Of a DNA stretch of 64,000 nt, positions 61,405 to 64,000 are shown piece after piece; the stretch's first letter is position 1; every line of letters starts with the position of its first letter. This DNA comes from Burhinus oedicnemus (taxonomy: Eukaryota; Chordata; Aves; Charadriiformes; Burhinidae): contig VFFE01007668.1 of the NCBI GenBank assembly GCA_008921705.1, positions 418,218 through 482,217 on the forward strand, in the 5' to 3' direction. The position numbers and the translations under genes were made by a program. Under the pieces are notes generated by a model. The model had not been told where the DNA came from. It did no database searches and saw nothing but the letters and a program-made list of their open reading frames with translations.

Positions 61405-64000
61405 TTTAAAAGCTTTAGAAAAGGGTGAACATTGAAATAAAGTACAGTATCTTTACAGGATTAATAGTAAAGTATTTAAGTCTGTTTCCTTTTCTTCCTC
61501 TTTTTTCCCCCTGAAACTATTAATCTAACCTATGTAGCACATAGTGCATCAATACGAATATGCATCATTCTTTCCACAAGTCTTAATCTGGATTAACTAG
61601 TCCTGTTCCAACACCACCTCCCCCAACTCCCCCATAAAAGTATTATAGAGAGTGACATGGGTTTGTGGTACAACAAAGAGTGAAAACCATTTCTTCAAAG
61701 AATTCTTTATTTGTTTTCACCAGTGAAACCTATCACAGCTTCTTCAGGTACAATAAATGAATACTAATTTCATTGTCAGCAGGAATTCAGACTTTCATTA
61801 TTTAGATAAATGCACCTTTGTGTTATATGTATAACTTGATGATGTCATGAACCAGAAATGATGAAAAGCTGGATCCTTTTCAGACGTGTAAAAGCAATAT
61901 CATATAGCAGGCACAAAGCACTTCTACCTGTGGAGTCTACTAATGGCTTCTAGATGAAATGTGAGCAAATTGGCTCTGAAGAATCTGGGTTAAAAGGCTA
62001 GAAATTCATAAACTTGCAAATCAGTATAGCTCTGGTATGTGAGTTAATGGAAAAATGAACAGCCTGTTCTAATTATCACCTCAGTTTTAATCCTCTCTGC
62101 TTTCCTCATTTTAATCACCCCCTGTTTAAAAATACATCTTTTGATCATCTAAGCAATATTTTTGCCCTCTGATTTCACTTCTACCCTCTCTTTTAAATAT
62201 AACTTGACTGTTAGCATGGCTAATTCTGTATAGGTTCTATTCATGTATTAGAGCTTTTTGTTTCCTGCTCGACACACATACTCACAGCTTGCTTTTGTCT
62301 TGCTCTCAGCGCTGACTCTTCAATTTCTCTTCTGTGACATTTTTTCTTCTAATTCCCTGGCGAAAAAAAAACTTCAACAAAAAAAAAAGTCAATTCTAAT
62401 CCATTTATAGGAATCTCTAAGAATTATTTGATTAGTCCTCTTGCTTTTATTCTGTGGTCTGCATCCTTTTTTGGCATATCTTGGTTTTAGCTTAAACCCT
62501 ATTATCCACAAATAAAACACTGCTGAAATACAGCTGATGCAGTGAGGAGTTGTCAAATGCAATAAAAGTTTGTTTTACCTTCCTCCGTAAGTCAGGATTT
62601 TCATGAACACCCTTCCTCATACGCTGTGGGTATTGAATATCAGACACTTGCTAGTGGTCAGCTTAGGATGTAGGAAAGGTTCATGGCAATTACCTGACTA
62701 AACTTTAATTCTAAGGGTTGAAGATATGTTTTAGAGTTTGCGGGGGTGGGAGTGGCTGTGTGTTTTTTGGTTTGGTTTGGTTTGACTTGGTTTTTAAATA
62801 AAGAATGACCTTAACCATAAAACCTCAAATTATTATGCAAGGGTTACTGACTCTCACCAAAAAATTATGATCTCTGCCTTCAGCAGCAGGACTAAACCAG
62901 GAAGAAAAATGAAGAGGAACACAGAGCATCTGGGTGTAATCTCTCTTAGTTGGCAATAAAACCTCCAGCAGACACAACTTACTGCTTTAGAGATTGTACT
63001 TAACGTGATCCTCAAGGCATGCCTTTAAAAAAATTCCATTGTAATAAGTTAGCCTGAACAGCGATTGTTCAGTGGGTTTAAATGCCTATTAACACAAGAA
63101 AAAAATCCAAAACAAATATATCTTTAAAGATGAGAAAAAGGTTTGGCAAAAAAGGTGAAGCCCAAGACCGGTAATAGCAACTGCTTTATCCAAGGCGTGG
63201 CTGTCTACACCACCTGCTATATCACCAAGAGACAATACTGATGAACACCAATCTTTTGTGCACAGCATGAATGACAGGATAGAGAGCTTTTTCCTAAGTA
63301 TAGGTTGGAAAAAAAACAATCTGCTGCCACTTTTCCTAATGATTATTGTTGCCATTTTATACAGCAGGTTTATCTAGAGGCTACAGTCAAGTGTCAGAAT
63401 CCTATCGTGCAAACACTGCAGAAAAATACAATAAAAAAGATTTATTTCCCTTAATCCTTCATAAAAATGTGTATGTTTCACCCTATCCCACCCTTTCTAA
63501 GCACATGAAATTAATGGCAGAATTCAGCATTTCAAAGGCCAGAGAACCTTATCATGGCCATGACACCAATGAATTAGGGACAACACGTGTAAAGACGAAA
63601 GGTATGATCCCTTCTTCCTCAGAACAGCATTTTGCCTTTCAGAGACTAGGTACCATCTTTCCTCAGTATTCCAAACAATGCTATAGATAGGTAGATAGCT
63701 TACATGAGTACATTTCTAAGTCAGTTTGTGTTCTTGCACTTCATTTAGGTTAGTAACTGTTCAGAAGGACAGAATCTAGTTATCTGTTCAGTAATTTATG
63801 AATATTATTTTAAGGCCTTTAAAAACATTGTATTAGGTAAGATTTGCATCTAAGTGTTCCTGATAAGCGATAGTTTGTAATACAATGTGAATGTAAGCAT
63901 GTATCTTAAATGTAATTGTCTTAAGTATTTTATTAAGATCCCACTTAAAATCTGAATTATTGAAAAATTAATTTCTTACTGGTGATCTGAAAAGAATGTC
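61405..64000. other. AT-rich non-coding stretch, no gene seen
   Basis: The longest frame (63346-63690 plus, 114 codons) opens at a TTG, resembles no family I know, and is close to the longest length expected by chance. A T/G tract with TTTGG units lies at 62760-62795. No transposon was recognised. Confidence 0.65.
62760..62795. repeat. (TTTGG)n low-complexity tract
   Basis: Repeated TTTGG units (GGTTTGGTTTGGTTTGACTT) form simple sequence, similar to the tract at 21895. Confidence 0.8.

Noticed and set aside
61128..61409. 93-codon frame
   Set aside because: Lies in the solo LTR at 60765-61399 and runs over its edge, so it is not a gene.
63346..63690. 114-codon frame near the right end
   Set aside because: It opens at a TTG, shows no motif or family resemblance, and its length is within what I roughly expect by chance for AT-rich DNA of this size.
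1..64000. CRISPR array, prophage, operon or toxin system
   Set aside because: The DNA is vertebrate-like, with no spaced direct repeats, no gene clusters and no bacterial-type coding density.

Overview
The window looks like nuclear DNA from a bird, in a gene-poor, AT-rich part of a chromosome (intergenic, or inside a very large intron). The evidence is the repeats. There are five CR1 LINE insertions (one split in two by an LTR) whose 3' ends carry the ATTCTATG/ATTCTGTG tail typical of avian and reptilian CR1, and several endogenous-retrovirus LTRs of types I recognise from bird genomes. No host protein-coding exon, tRNA, rRNA, CRISPR array or bacterial-type operon could be supported. Open frames outside repeats are all short (about 115 codons or fewer) and resemble no family I know. 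A rough estimate from the AT content predicts a few frames of that length by chance.

Layout. 1-3463 is unannotated AT-rich sequence. 3464-4536 is an antisense LTR interrupted by a 5'-truncated CR1 (about 3638-4240) that keeps an open 175-codon C-terminal part of ORF2. 5215-6597 is a longer, decayed CR1 on the + strand. 6598 to about 18500 is AT-rich single-copy-looking sequence with one 20-N assembly gap (11173-11192). About 18500-20502 is a CR1 split by a 1,082-bp antisense solo LTR (19263-20344) flanked by a 5-bp target-site duplication. 25854-26581 is a second complete solo LTR with a perfect 5-bp duplication. 35585-36232 is an antisense CR1 tail and 43624-43784 a short CR1 tail. About 53870-54047 is the 3' end of a further LTR. 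60765-61399 is a third complete solo LTR with a perfect duplication. The remaining sequence holds microsatellites, A/C- or T/G-rich tracts, short palindromes and two G-quadruplex-like tracts.

The elements do not work together as a system. They record separate retrotransposition events, two of them nested in opposite senses (CR1 into LTR, LTR into CR1), followed by LTR-LTR recombination that left solo LTRs. I found no convincing undescribed biological system. The best leads are the two nested-insertion loci, the CR1 internal deletion beside the LTR, a stem-loop in the U3 of the 60.8-kb LTR, and a few strong palindromes in otherwise featureless DNA.
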